DNA of 64,000 nt from Acidobacteriota bacterium (GCA_021787735.1 JAJYLL010000006.1:26059-90058); one strand, 5' to 3'; positions 8,675 to 17,971 are shown, counted from the first letter of the stretch. Notes: generated from the letters alone by a model not told the origin. Made by a program: numbers and translations.

Positions 8675-9703
8675 TCAATAGTTCGTGCCCATATTGTAAA
8701 AGTATATGAATTCCAGCACCAGATGATTACCGGTAAATTGCTGAGGCAATGGCGGAAAAGGGTTGGAAGCCCGGATAGAGGCAAGTGCGGCCGTGTCCAG
8801 AGGCGGAGACCCCGACGATGCCAGCAGCCGCAACTGAGGCACTGAGCCGTCCTTAACAATCTCAAAAACAAGTGCGACGCGCCCTTTCTCTCCTAGCCGT
8901 GCGGATTCCGGAATCACGGCGTACCAGTTGCGCCGGACAATGTAGACAACTCGCGCCAGATAAGGCCCGAAATTTACGCCTCGGGTATCAGATAGAATGA
9001 TAGGCCCGGAAGTCGAAAAATTCGGCTGGATGTTTTGAAACTGGTCAATCGAATCGCCTGGGCCTTCGGCACCGGGACCGCCCGGATTCTGGATGGCGGC
9101 CCTTAAAGACTGCTGGATGGCCTGGCCGGGTGTGGTAGTCGGAATTGTGATGTGCGGGGTCCCGCTCGGTTGAGGCAGCGTAACGGTGTTCAAGCGAAGC
9201 TGGGCTTCCTCCGGCGGTTCCTTCTTGGGCAGTGGCGGCGTGGGAGGAGTCGGTTTAGGCGCCTGGGCCATTTCCTGACCCGGCTTTTGGGGCGGAGGCT
9301 TCGGCGGCGCCGCCGGAGCATGGTGGCCGCCGGCAATTTCCGGCAACTTCGTATTACCGCGCATGTATGGCATGGTCAACCCGTTCTTATCGACCGTGGG
9401 CGACTTGCCTTGCGCAATCCGGTTTTTATCCGAGAGAATATTCGTTTTCGGCGGCTTGGGACGAGAACGCAGGAGGTCCGGCGGGAAATAAAGCATCGTC
9501 TGTTCCTGACGGGGCTCCTCCTTGGGTTGAATCTGGACGGCAGTTACACCAATCAGTCGCGTGAAAAGGCCCGGCGTGTACATCAGAATCAGGCCAAAAG
9601 CGATTTGCAGGAATACAGCCAGCAGGAAATACGTCCGGCGCCGCCAGCGGGCCACCTCCGTCTCAAGGTCGACCAGGAGCCGAAACTCAGGTTGGATACT
9701 CAT
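8675..9703 (-). CDS. TonB-family energy-transducing protein, proline-rich
   Basis: 342 residues. A cytoplasmic start is followed by one membrane helix (about 25-48, YFLLAVFLQIAFGLILMY). A long proline- and lysine-rich periplasmic linker follows (about 60-200, with KPPPQKPGQ, KPTPPTPPLPKKEPPEE). The C-terminal TonB domain spans about 245-342 (VYIVRRNWYAVIPESARL, GRVALVFEIVKDGSV, LDTAALASIRASNPFPPLP). It would couple inner-membrane proton force to outer-membrane receptors such as the large ones in this window. No ExbB/ExbD genes are nearby. It lies 51 bases downstream of the lipid A operon and may be part of it. Confidence 0.88.
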   Translation of the reverse strand: MSIQPEFRLLVDLETEVARWRRRTYFLLAVFLQIAFGLILMYTPGLFTRLIGVTAVQIQPKEEPRQEQTMLYFPPDLLRSRPKPPKTNILSDKNRIAQGKSPTVDKNGLTMPYMRGNTKLPEIAGGHHAPAAPPKPPPQKPGQEMAQAPKPTPPTPPLPKKEPPEEAQLRLNTVTLPQPSGTPHITIPTTTPGQAIQQSLRAAIQNPGGPGAEGPGDSIDQFQNIQPNFSTSGPIILSDTRGVNFGPYLARVVYIVRRNWYAVIPESARLGEKGRVALVFEIVKDGSVPQLRLLASSGSPPLDTAALASIRASNPFPPLPQQFTGNHLVLEFIYFYNMGTNY

Positions 9704-9754
9704 AACCAGTTTTTTTCCGTTGGACCTTGGTGTCCGGTCTATGCAGGGCCGGAC

Positions 9755-10729
9755 TTACAATTCCCCGCTGTGACCTGAAGGGCGCGTGAGCGGAACATTT
9801 ACGCGCCCCGCATGTTCTTCGATGCAAAACATGACCTTCTCGGCTAGTGCCAATGCGGAACGGCCTTCCTTGCCGCCAACAAGGGGCGGGCGCCGCATCC
9901 TGACGCAGTCAGCAAACGATTCCAGTTCAGCCTCCAGCGGGTCCGTATTCTGCACTTCCAGTTTGCGGAACGAAATACCTGGACGTTCGCCGTCATTCAC
10001 CACATTCAGAAGAAGGGCGTCCCGCCGGGAAAAATCAATCGAAATATATTCGTTGGGCTGGAAATAGCGGAACTTTCTTACCTTCTCGGTGCTTACCCGG
10101 CTGGCGGTGAAGTTTGCTACGGCTCCGTTTTCAAACTCAACCCGCGCGTTGGCGATATCGACCCGGTCCGTCAGCACGGGGAGGCCTACGGCGCGCACTT
10201 CACGTGGCTCGGTGTCCGCTAACCAGAGGACCAAGTCGAGATCATGGATCATCAGGTCAAATACCACGTCCACGTCCAGACTGCGAGGGCTGAAAACTCC
10301 CAGCCGATGGATTTCGAAGAAAAGGGGCCGGTGCGTGGCGGCTTTGGCGGCTACAACTCCGGGATTAAAGCGTTCGAGATGACCAACTTGGAGGACGCGT
10401 CCCGTTCGATTTGCAATCTCAATCAGCCCATCCGCTTCTTCTACTGTACGCGTAATCGGCTTTTCGAGCAAAACATCGATTCCGGCCTCCATCGCTTGCC
10501 GGGCAACGGCTGCATGGTCCGTTGTCGGAATCACAACACTGACCGCCTCAGCAGCTTCCAGAGCCTCTTCCAGACTCTTGAAAGCCTTCACAGCCAATTC
10601 TGCAGCCACTGATTCGGCGCGATCCAGGCGCTGATCGTAAACCCCTGTCAACTCCGCGCCGTGGGCACGTTTCAAAGCTTGCGCGTGGCGTTTACCGTGC
10701 TCTCCCACGCCAAGTACTGCGATAGGCAC
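9755..10729 (-). CDS. Gfo/Idh/MocA oxidoreductase, GnnA-like UDP-GlcNAc 3-dehydrogenase candidate
   Basis: 324 residues. N-terminal Rossmann motif VLGVGEHGKRHAQAL, the family lysine in LEKPITRTVEEADG, and VGHLERFNP. The second domain has FDLMIHDLDLVLWL with the conserved His-Asp pair. It follows lpxI in the lipid A operon. In organisms that make amide-linked lipid A (for example Acidithiobacillus and Leptospira), GnnA oxidises UDP-GlcNAc at C3 and the aminotransferase GnnB then installs an amino group. The position favours GnnA, but no GnnB gene is present in the window, so the substrate is inferred. General sugar dehydrogenase is the safe assignment. Confidence 0.8.
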   Translation of the reverse strand: MPIAVLGVGEHGKRHAQALKRAHGAELTGVYDQRLDRAESVAAELAVKAFKSLEEALEAAEAVSVVIPTTDHAAVARQAMEAGIDVLLEKPITRTVEEADGLIEIANRTGRVLQVGHLERFNPGVVAAKAATHRPLFFEIHRLGVFSPRSLDVDVVFDLMIHDLDLVLWLADTEPREVRAVGLPVLTDRVDIANARVEFENGAVANFTASRVSTEKVRKFRYFQPNEYISIDFSRRDALLLNVVNDGERPGISFRKLEVQNTDPLEAELESFADCVRMRRPPLVGGKEGRSALALAEKVMFCIEEHAGRVNVPLTRPSGHSGEL

Positions 10730-10797
10730 TTTCCTTAGCTCAGAAATAAGCCCCCTCGATCCGCCTCAGGCAAGGCTCATCCTGTGGCACAAAACAC

Positions 10798-11682
10798 TTA
10801 ATCCGTCATTCCGATTACCGCGATACCGGCCCGGTTTGCTTCTTCGATCAGTTGTTCCCGCTCGAATAGCAGGGTTGTCCCAGCATCTACGGCCAGCACC
10901 CGGGCATTGGCGCGCTGCATCACCCGGATCGTCCGAACACCCACCACGGGGACATCAAACCGCATGTCTTGTTGCGGCTTACTTACTTTGACGACAACCA
11001 GCCGCTTCCCGTTACTCAGGCCTGCCGCGCGTTCGATGGCCGCGTCGGTACCTTCCATTGCCTCAATGGCAACGCAGGCCCTGTCCGCCACTACAATCGT
11101 CTGTCCGATGTCGAGGCCAGCAATCTTTTTGGCAATTTCCCGTCCGTAAGCAATGTCTGCAAACTCACTCTCATCGGGCGCACGCTCGGTCATGCTGCCC
11201 TCAGCCGCCAGCAAAGGCTTGAGAAACAGAGTTGAATCCACCACGTGGACGCCGCGCATCTCCAGCATGCTGACAAACGTGCCGATCAGCGCGTTGGTGT
11301 TCTTCCGCTCCATCCCGTTCAAAGTCTGCTCAGCCATGCCATCGGGCTTGATGGAACTGAAAAGCTGGACGTGCTTCACCTGCCCTGCCAGCACGACCTT
11401 ATTGATGCTGCGTTCAGTTAGCAACTCCAGCAGCCTCGCCACTTCGCCCAGGCTCAGCCATTCAATCTGCCGGGCGTTATTGTCCAGTTCGGGAAAAGCT
11501 TCTTCCTTGATGGCAACAACCAGGGGTTCAATCCCTCGGTCGCGCGCCGCGTCCAGCACCAGAAACGGGAAACGTCCGTTTCCCGCGATAATGGCATAGC
11601 GGTCCGTTATGGTGGGAGCCGATGGTCTAGGCGCCGCTTCGCCTGCTGCGTGAGTTGCAGTCTTGGCAGCTTCGTCGTTCAC
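10798..11682 (-). CDS. lpxI: UDP-2,3-diacylglucosamine diphosphatase LpxI
   Basis: 294 residues of the DUF1009/LpxI family, which replaces LpxH in many bacteria. It hydrolyses UDP-2,3-diacylglucosamine to lipid X and UMP at the membrane surface. Visible motifs: YAIIAGNGRFPFLVLDAARD, VVLAGQVKHVQLF, ALIGTFVSMLEMRGVHVVDS, GQTIVVADRACVAIEAMEGT and the C-terminal AVDAGTTLLFEREQLIEEAN. The N-terminus has about 25 extra Ala-rich residues. It overlaps the lpxA stop by four bases. A GnnA-like gene follows. Confidence 0.93.
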   Translation of the reverse strand: MNDEAAKTATHAAGEAAPRPSAPTITDRYAIIAGNGRFPFLVLDAARDRGIEPLVVAIKEEAFPELDNNARQIEWLSLGEVARLLELLTERSINKVVLAGQVKHVQLFSSIKPDGMAEQTLNGMERKNTNALIGTFVSMLEMRGVHVVDSTLFLKPLLAAEGSMTERAPDESEFADIAYGREIAKKIAGLDIGQTIVVADRACVAIEAMEGTDAAIERAAGLSNGKRLVVVKVSKPQQDMRFDVPVVGVRTIRVMQRANARVLAVDAGTTLLFEREQLIEEANRAGIAVIGMTD

Positions 11683-12455
11683 TTCACAACCCCGCGCGAT
11701 GAAGTCTTGATGAAGTCAACCAGTGACCTCACATGAGAAGATTTGATCCCGTCAGCTTCAAGCTTCTCGAGGGCCTGTGTCGTGTTCAGTTTGGAGCGGC
11801 AGAGAATGCGGAAGGCGGCCTGTAGCTCGTCGATATCTTCTTTCTGCAGCCCCACGCGCTCAAGCCCCAGCCGGTTGGCGCCGTAGACCCCCGTAGGCCG
11901 GTCGGCGGAAGTTTTCGAATACGGAAGGATGTCCTTATTCACAATCGTGTAGCTACCCAGAAAGCTGTACGCGCCAACGCGGCAGAACTGGTGAATTCCG
12001 CAAAAAGCACCGACGATGGCATGGTCGCCAATCTCAACGTGCCCCGCCAGCGAAGCACCGTTGGACATGATGATGTGGCTGCCAAGCTGGCAGTCGTGAG
12101 CGATATGGACGTAGGCCATCAGCAGGTTATGGCTACCAACGCGAGTGACTGTACCTTCAGACCCTGTTCCCCGATGAATGGTAATAAACTCTCGCAGAAC
12201 GTTGCCGTCGCCGATTTCTACGGATGTTCGCTCGCCGCGATACTTGAGATCCTGAGGGTCCTGCCCGATACAAGCGTAAGGAAAGATCTTATTCCCCTTG
12301 CCGAATTTCGCGGGCCCCTGCAGAACCACATGCGACATGACCTCGCAGTCCTCACCGAGTTCAACGTCTTCGCCGATCACCGTGTAAGGGCCAACCGTGA
12401 CGCTGGACGCTAGCTGGGCTTTGGAATGAATCACCGCTGTGGGGTGGACTTTCAT
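11679..12455 (-). CDS. lpxA: Acyl-ACP--UDP-N-acetylglucosamine O-acyltransferase LpxA
   Basis: 258 residues, the standard length. It starts HPTAVIHSKAQLASSVTVGP, the first of many hexapeptide turns of a left-handed beta helix, and includes CIGQDPQDLKYRG and the catalytic histidine region MAYVHIAHDCQLG. The C-terminal helical part is GVYGANRLGLERVGL onward. It catalyses the first step of lipid A synthesis. Four-base overlaps with fabZ upstream and lpxI downstream show tight translational coupling. If the linked GnnA-like enzyme is real, the acceptor could be the 3-amino sugar; sequence alone does not settle this. Confidence 0.96.
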   Translation of the reverse strand: MKVHPTAVIHSKAQLASSVTVGPYTVIGEDVELGEDCEVMSHVVLQGPAKFGKGNKIFPYACIGQDPQDLKYRGERTSVEIGDGNVLREFITIHRGTGSEGTVTRVGSHNLLMAYVHIAHDCQLGSHIIMSNGASLAGHVEIGDHAIVGAFCGIHQFCRVGAYSFLGSYTIVNKDILPYSKTSADRPTGVYGANRLGLERVGLQKEDIDELQAAFRILCRSKLNTTQALEKLEADGIKSSHVRSLVDFIKTSSRGVVK

Positions 12456-12937
12456 GAACCGGGTTTCTCCGCGATCGCGAACAGAACTACGGCCTCCGCC
12501 ACGAGTTTGCCGTCCACGGTGGCGCGTCCCTGCATCTTCCCGAAGTTATTGCGGCGGTTCAGGAGCTGCATCTCCACGTGGAGCTGGTCGCCCGGCAATA
12601 CTGGACGCCGGAATTTGGCGCTTTCGATCCCGCTGAAATAGATGAGCTTGTTGTCCTTGTCCGGCAGATCACGGTAAATCAGCACACCGGCCACCTGCGC
12701 CATTGATTCGATAATCAGCACGCCGGGCATCACCGGCGCTCCAGGGAAGTGCCCCTGGAAGAACTCCTCATTGATGGTAACGTTCTTGAGGCCGACAATT
12801 CGCTTGTCGCCTTCGATCTCGAGAATCCTGTCCACCAGCAGAAAGGGGTAACGGTGAGGAAGAAACCTCATGATTTCTCCAATTCCGTAAACCGGCTTTG
12901 CTTCTTCCTGGGGGCGCTTTTCCTTTTCAGAAGTCAT
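12452..12937 (-). CDS. fabZ: 3-hydroxyacyl-ACP dehydratase FabZ
   Basis: 161 residues from ATG 12937; the open frame upstream to 13024 is not needed. Hot-dog fold with RFLPHRYPFLLVDRI, the catalytic histidine in QGHFPGAPVMPG (His63) and the glutamate in LIIESMAQ (Glu77). It dehydrates 3-hydroxyacyl-ACP in fatty acid synthesis and competes with LpxA for hydroxyacyl-ACP, which explains the conserved linkage. First gene of the operon, with a near-consensus promoter about 100 bases upstream. Its stop overlaps the lpxA start. Confidence 0.95.
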   Translation of the reverse strand: MTSEKEKRPQEEAKPVYGIGEIMRFLPHRYPFLLVDRILEIEGDKRIVGLKNVTINEEFFQGHFPGAPVMPGVLIIESMAQVAGVLIYRDLPDKDNKLIYFSGIESAKFRRPVLPGDQLHVEMQLLNRRNNFGKMQGRATVDGKLVAEAVVLFAIAEKPGS

Positions 12938-13047
12938 AGTTGAATTGTCCACAATGCACCATCCAAAAGATATCCCGATTGGTTCGCGCGCCGGACCTCT
13001 GACGGCCCGGAAACACGCAAGCAAGAGACGGCGAATGCCGCAAAAGC

Positions 13048-13076
13048 ATTATAGTCTAAAGGTTAACATGTTCCAA
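13048..13076 (-). promoter_or_regulatory. Promoter of the fabZ-lpxA-lpxI operon
   Basis: Minus strand: TTGGAA (13071-13076), 17 bases, then a perfect TATAAT (13048-13053). Predicted start near 13041, about 100 bases before the fabZ ATG. No other gene lies between this site and folD on the opposite strand. Confidence 0.7.
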
Positions 13077-13203
13077 ATCCGCGGCGACTCGTTTCCCCTG
13101 ATGGAGGGGTTCTGTGCGCATCCACGAATGCAGTTAGCAAAGGGGCGGGGGCTTCCAATTGTGCTAAACTGACTGGTTATTTCACTCCAGGGAGGCGACT
13201 ACA

Positions 13204-14142
13204 GTGGCCGCGCGCATTCTCGATGGCAATAAAATCCGCGATGAAATCAAACAGGAACTCGCTGAGCAGATCCAGGAATTGAAGGCATCCGGCATCACTC
13301 CCGGATTGGCGGCTGTGCTGGTTGGCGAAGACCCTGCTTCGCAGATTTATGTTCGCAGCAAGGTAAAGACTTGCGAATCGCTTGGCCTCTACAGCGAAAA
13401 GATCGAATGGCCGGCCGACACCACCACCGAACGACTGCTGGAGCTTGTGCGCGATCTCAATTCCCGCAACGATATTGACGGCATTCTCGTCCAGCTTCCG
13501 CTGCCGCCTCAGGTTGACTCCAAGCTGGTGCTGGAGGCCATTGACCCGGCTAAAGACGTTGACGGGTTCCATCCGGTAAGCGTCGGCAATCTTGTTCGCA
13601 ACCGTCCGGGATTGGTTCCCTGCACGCCGGCCGGAATAATTGAAATCCTTCGCCGCAGCGGCGTCGCCATGAAGGGTGCTCGCGCTGTGGTGATTGGCCG
13701 CAGCGACATTGTGGGCAAACCCGTCGCCATGCTGCTGCTCCACAACCATGCCACTGTCACCATCTGCCATTCCCGAACGCAGGACCTGCCCGGCGTAGCG
13801 CGCGAAGGCGACATCCTGGTGGCCGCCATGGGCAAACCTGCGTTTGTCACGGGCGACTTCATCAAACCCGGTGCCACAGTCATTGACGTGGGAATCAACC
13901 GCCTGACCACAGAAGAAGAAATCAGGGAAATTTATCACGATCCCACAGGGCCGCTGGAAAAGCTTAAGGCCAAAGGCTCGGTTCTGGTAGGCGACGTTCA
14001 GCCGGAAGACGCTCGCGAGAAGGCTGGAGCCTTCACGCCAGTCCCGGGCGGCGTTGGCCCGCTCACGATCGCCATACTGATGTCCAATACCGTCCGGGCC
14101 GCAAAGCTCCGGCGGGGCATGCGGGCCGCCGCCAAAGCGTAG
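13204..14142 (+). CDS. folD: Bifunctional methylenetetrahydrofolate dehydrogenase / methenyltetrahydrofolate cyclohydrolase
   Basis: 312 residues from GTG 13204, with GGGAGG 7 bases upstream. Catalytic region SQIYVRSKVKTCESLGL holds the Tyr and Lys used by both activities. IDGILVQLPLPPQ, DVDGFHPVSVGNL, GRSDIVGKPVAMLL (the NADP site) and the C-terminal TPVPGGVGPLTIAILMSNT are all present. It interconverts 5,10-methylene- and 10-formyl-tetrahydrofolate. It is divergent from fabZ and followed by coaE 78 bases later. A 387-codon frame on the opposite strand is a shadow of this gene. Confidence 0.96.
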   Translation: MAARILDGNKIRDEIKQELAEQIQELKASGITPGLAAVLVGEDPASQIYVRSKVKTCESLGLYSEKIEWPADTTTERLLELVRDLNSRNDIDGILVQLPLPPQVDSKLVLEAIDPAKDVDGFHPVSVGNLVRNRPGLVPCTPAGIIEILRRSGVAMKGARAVVIGRSDIVGKPVAMLLLHNHATVTICHSRTQDLPGVAREGDILVAAMGKPAFVTGDFIKPGATVIDVGINRLTTEEEIREIYHDPTGPLEKLKAKGSVLVGDVQPEDAREKAGAFTPVPGGVGPLTIAILMSNTVRAAKLRRGMRAAAKA

Positions 14143-14220
14143 CGCGCTCCTGTGGGCGGATTGGCAGCGGCCAGGCTGCAAAGCACCGTCTGTTTTCATG
14201 GTCCCATTCACCTCAAACCT

Positions 14221-14844
14221 ATGAGCTTTTCTGCGCGCTATTTTGGACTGACGGGCGGCATCGCCTCGGGCAAGAGCACTGTTGCCGCCATGCTGCGCGA
14301 CCTTGGAGCGCACATCATCGACGCCGACAAAATTGGCCACGAAATGCTGGTTTCAAAATCGCCGGCATATCCCGAACTTGTAGCTGCATTTGGGCGTGGG
14401 ATTCTAGACTCTGCCGGCCGTGTTGACCGCAGGAAACTCGGCCCAGTGGTTTTCTCCGATCCTGCAAAGCTCCAGCAACTGAATTGCATTGTTCATCCCC
14501 TCATCATCGAGCGCATCAGCCAATTGGCCGCTCAGCATTGCTCCCAAAATCAAGGCGCGGTAGTTGTTGTTGACGCAGCGCTGATTTACGAGACCGGAAT
14601 TCCCGGGCGTTTTGTAAAAACAATTGTGGCTTGGTGCCGGCCCGAACAGCAGGTCGAGCGACTGATCGCAAAAACCGGCCTCAGCCGTGAAGAAGCCGAG
14701 CAGCGAATTGGCAGCCAGATGCCCGCCGAAGAAAAACGCCGGCGCGCCGATTTTGTTGTGGACTGCTCAGGCAGCCTGGAAGAAACGTGCCGCCAAGTGG
14801 AGGATCTCTATCCGGTGTTGAAGCACTTGGCAAACGGCGATTAG
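14221..14844 (+). CDS. coaE: Dephospho-CoA kinase
   Basis: 207 residues from ATG 14221; the frame is open from 14152 but the extra 23 residues precede the normal start. P-loop GLTGGIASGKST (9-20), then DADKIGHEML, VVFSDPAKLQQLNCIVHPLI, VVDAALIYETG, ER-LIAKTGLSREEAEQRI and the lid arginines in EEKRRRADFVVDCSGS. It catalyses the last step of coenzyme A synthesis. The ribosome site before the ATG is weak, and it is probably read through from folD. Confidence 0.95.
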   Translation: MSFSARYFGLTGGIASGKSTVAAMLRDLGAHIIDADKIGHEMLVSKSPAYPELVAAFGRGILDSAGRVDRRKLGPVVFSDPAKLQQLNCIVHPLIIERISQLAAQHCSQNQGAVVVVDAALIYETGIPGRFVKTIVAWCRPEQQVERLIAKTGLSREEAEQRIGSQMPAEEKRRRADFVVDCSGSLEETCRQVEDLYPVLKHLANGD

Positions 14845-15000
14845 CGCGGCACGCGGGCCAGCAAAGAGATCGTCCTCACGGGTTCAAGACAGGCAGTCTT
14901 TCACCCCCCCCGGCAAAACAATTACCTGATTTTCTTCTTCAATCGTGATAAAAATACGTCGCTCAGTTTTTACGATCTGCCCCCTAAGGAGAGCTCACTG

Positions 15001-15837
15001 ATGAAAAAGAGTTCCATGGTTCTTCTTGCATTTTTTGCCACCCTTGCGGTTGCCATGTTGATTGGCTTCCAAGTTCGCGCGAAAGGCCAGCAGCAGAAGG
15101 AGCCCATCGGTTATGAAGACACGCCCATGCTTCCGGGCGGCAAGTGGCACGTGCACGACGGCATGCGCCCGCACCCACCCATCGTCACTCCAGGGACATT
15201 CAGCAGCCAGCAGACTCCCGGCCAGCCGCCCGCGGACGCCATCGTCCTTTTCAACGGCAAGGACCTTTCTAAATGGAAGTCCGTAAAAGGTGGTCCGGCC
15301 GAATGGAAAGTTCAGGACGGTTACTTCCAGGTTGCTCCTGGCACGGGCGACATCAGGACCATCCAGAAGTTTGGCCCAATTCAATTGCACCTTGAGTGGA
15401 GTGAGCCCAATCCTCCGCACGGAGAAAGCCAGGGGCGCGGCAACAGCGGCGTCTTCCTGCAAGGCCAGTACGAAATTCAGGTGCTCGACAGCTACCACAA
15501 CATCACATACGCCGACGGCCAGGCGGGCGCCGTCTATGGCCAGCACCCGCCGCTTGTCAACGCCTGCCGGCCGCCCGGTGAGTGGCAAACCTACGACATC
15601 GCATTCACCCCGGCCATCTGGCAGGGCGGCGAAGTCCATTTGCCCGCTTACGTCACCGTCTTTCAGAACGGAGTGCTGGTGCAGAACCACACGGAAATCT
15701 GGGGATCGACCGGACACCGCATATTCCCGCATTACAAGCCGGATGTGGGCAGCACCGGCCCCCTGGAACTCCAGGACCACCACAACCCCGTGCGCTATCG
15801 CAACATCTGGATTCGCGAGATTAAGCCGGTATCGTAA
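15001..15837 (+). CDS. Secreted DUF1080 (3-keto-disaccharide hydrolase-type) protein
   Basis: 278 residues with a clear signal segment (MKKSSMVLLAFFATLAVAML). The DUF1080 jelly-roll covers about 75-278: FNGKDLSKWK, EWKVQDGYFQVAPGTGDIRT, LHLEWSEP, GNSGVFLQGQYEIQVLDSY, GAVYGQHPPLVNACRPPGEW, TVFQNGVLVQNHTEIWG and GPLELQDHHNPVRYRNIWIR. Members studied are lamin-G-like glycosidases acting on 3-keto sugars, and many are secreted in Acidobacteria and Planctomycetes. AAGGAG lies 9 bases upstream of the ATG. Substrate not determined. Confidence 0.9.
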   Translation: MKKSSMVLLAFFATLAVAMLIGFQVRAKGQQQKEPIGYEDTPMLPGGKWHVHDGMRPHPPIVTPGTFSSQQTPGQPPADAIVLFNGKDLSKWKSVKGGPAEWKVQDGYFQVAPGTGDIRTIQKFGPIQLHLEWSEPNPPHGESQGRGNSGVFLQGQYEIQVLDSYHNITYADGQAGAVYGQHPPLVNACRPPGEWQTYDIAFTPAIWQGGEVHLPAYVTVFQNGVLVQNHTEIWGSTGHRIFPHYKPDVGSTGPLELQDHHNPVRYRNIWIREIKPVS

Positions 15838-15904
15838 AAGAGAGCATTCGCCCTGGTAGAGGCAGGACCGAGTCCAGCCTCTGCCAGGTTTTGAGAGCTA
15901 TCGG

Positions 15905-16741
15905 ATGAAGGCGTTTAATCTGCCTCTGCGCATTGCCGGCGCCACGTTGGCACTGCTGGCCCTGCAGGAGCTTTGGAACCTGCCAAGGACACCCGCACAA
16001 CTGGGGCCTCTGATTCTCCCAAATCTGTTCCTTGTTCTGGCTCTCGCGCTTGTCGCCGCCAGTTCGAATCAGCAAGGATGGAAGCTTTCGGGGACTCTCT
16101 TTGTCCTCTACTACGGCATCAATCAATTGAACACGTTAGATGAGGCCCTGCTCTTTAAGATTGGGCTGGAAGCCTCTCAGACCCTTGCCATGATGGCTTC
16201 GGGACTGGTCACCTCACTGGTTTTCGCCCCCTTGCTGGTCCTCCTGCTTGGCTGCTGGAAAAACAAAACAGAGGAAGAGGTAAAACCTCTTTTGCCTCGC
16301 TCGGCGGCAAACTGGGCGGGACGGATCGTGCTTGGCGATCTACTCTACGTTGTCTGCTACTTTATCGCCGGAATGCTGGCATTCCCCTTCGTTAGAGACT
16401 TTTACGCCGCCTTCAAGTTGCCTGCGCCGGCAAGCATGCTGGGAATGGAAATTTTCCGTGGCTTGGTCTATGTCGCCGCCGGACTGGCGGTTACGAACGG
16501 AATGAAAGGTGAACGAGGCAAGGCGGCTATCGCGCTGGGTCTATCTTTTCCTGTCCTGGCCGGCGTCGCCCCTTTGCTTCTGCCCAATCCTTACCTGCCC
16601 GGGTACGTCCGCGTTACTCACGGATTTGAAATCGGGATTTCCAACCTGATATACGGCGTTCTTCTCGGCTTTCTCCTCACCCGCAAGGCCGCACCGGCCC
16701 CTGACCTGCCGCGGGCCGGGCGTGCGGAATCTCCTCTCTGA
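15905..16741 (+). CDS. Integral membrane protein of unknown function
   Basis: 278 residues with about seven or eight hydrophobic segments (for example 10-25, 37-53, 63-72, 85-120, 140-165, 180-200, 210-230 and 245-262). The first is LRIAGATLALLALQELW and a late one is GISNLIYGVLLGFLLTR. No family is recognised. A charged loop KNKTEEEVKP sits near residue 122. It follows the DUF1080 gene by 67 bases on the same strand, so they may be co-transcribed. Confidence 0.6.
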   Translation: MKAFNLPLRIAGATLALLALQELWNLPRTPAQLGPLILPNLFLVLALALVAASSNQQGWKLSGTLFVLYYGINQLNTLDEALLFKIGLEASQTLAMMASGLVTSLVFAPLLVLLLGCWKNKTEEEVKPLLPRSAANWAGRIVLGDLLYVVCYFIAGMLAFPFVRDFYAAFKLPAPASMLGMEIFRGLVYVAAGLAVTNGMKGERGKAAIALGLSFPVLAGVAPLLLPNPYLPGYVRVTHGFEIGISNLIYGVLLGFLLTRKAAPAPDLPRAGRAESPL

Positions 16742-16922
16742 ACGCCGGTGGAGTGCAGCCCACAAGAATCCACTCGTTGGACCATGACACAGTTCAAGAG
16801 AACAAGGATGCCAGGTTCTTGTCTTAAGTATTTGCGCCAGGCATGATTTCCGTCTTTCAGGACAGCTTGCACATCGCATTTCCGCGATGTATAGGGCCTG
16901 CTCCCATCAAAGGCCCTCCCCG

Positions 16923-17744
16923 CTACTTCAGTCCTTCCTTCACCACTTTGTCTGAGAAGTGCACGTAAGTGAAAACTTCCGGAATGTGCGAATCGTAAAA
17001 GCCGTGCTTGTTCCACGTCCAGCCGGGACTTACCGGCAGGCGATCGCCCTTCCTATTCACCTGCTGGAAGCGCGAACAGTCGATGCGCCAGATGTCACCG
17101 TCCTTTGGCGGCAATGAGCGGCCGTCGGCCATCAGTTCAAGCCCTTTCCAGGGGAAAGCCAGTTCTACCGTCCAGCCCTTGTCCACGTCGTCGCGTTTGT
17201 TCAGCGTGCCATCCACGTGCACGGCATGTTTCAACCCCGGGTAATCCCAATCGAGATAACCGAAGCGCCAGCCGCGCGGATGCACGTGCCCACCAATGCC
17301 TTCAATCTCCATGATCTTGTGCCTGGTCGGGTCCCACTCCGGCTTGCCGTGAAATTTACCGCCCGGTTCCATCTGGTCTTTCCAGATCCAGAAAACCTCG
17401 TAAATCGTATTGTTCGCGTTGATTTCAAACTCGTAATAGGTGTCCTTCCCGGCAATGAAGACTTCCATGTCGTTGTCTTCGTAAATCCTGGAGTCGCGCT
17501 CGGTCAGAGTGGCCCACACGTCCGGCTCTTCGGCCCTGAAGCCGAAATAGAGGCTCTCGTCATCCCACAGGATCGAGACCCGCGTATCAAACCATCCCGG
17601 CTCACCCGTCACAATATCCACAAAAGCGCTTGAGCGAGGCGCCATCGCCCACGAAGGCTCATCCAGCTTGCCATCCACCGTGATCGGCCCCGCCGCCCGG
17701 TAAGCCGTGTAATGCGCCAGCTTGTTTACTGTCTCACTTCCCAT
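16923..17744 (-). CDS. Carbohydrate-binding family 9-like protein
   Basis: 273 residues from ATG 17744, which has GGGAGG 8 bases before it; the open frame extends to 17978 without coding character. CBM9-like beta sandwich: ITVDGKLDEPSWAMAP, TRVSILWDDESLYFGFRAEEPD, YEDNDMEVFIAG, YYEFEINANNTIYEVFW, GWTVELAFPWKGLEL and WRIDCSRFQQV. There is no signal peptide, unlike many relatives. Such proteins are frequent near secreted sugar enzymes, and the ligand here is unknown. It is divergent from the TcmP module. Confidence 0.85.
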   Translation of the reverse strand: MGSETVNKLAHYTAYRAAGPITVDGKLDEPSWAMAPRSSAFVDIVTGEPGWFDTRVSILWDDESLYFGFRAEEPDVWATLTERDSRIYEDNDMEVFIAGKDTYYEFEINANNTIYEVFWIWKDQMEPGGKFHGKPEWDPTRHKIMEIEGIGGHVHPRGWRFGYLDWDYPGLKHAVHVDGTLNKRDDVDKGWTVELAFPWKGLELMADGRSLPPKDGDIWRIDCSRFQQVNRKGDRLPVSPGWTWNKHGFYDSHIPEVFTYVHFSDKVVKEGLK

Positions 17745-17971
17745 TCGCGTCTTCCTCCCTGGCAAATTAAGAATTCCTCCGAAGATTCCCCCATTTGCGC
17801 CCACGTCGCCCCTCAAAACCTCGGTTGCTTCAGTCCTACAGGTAATTTCAACCAAAGATTCTATCAGGTTGCCACCTAACACAGAAATCGCGTTGCTACG
17901 TGCCTTACCAGTCGATGCTTTAATGACTTTGCAGCTGAGCCAATCGGATTTATGCTTATGCCACTTTACAC

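Noticed and set aside
13177..14340. 387-codon minus-strand frame
   Set aside because: Antisense shadow of folD; starts inside coaE and has no family features.
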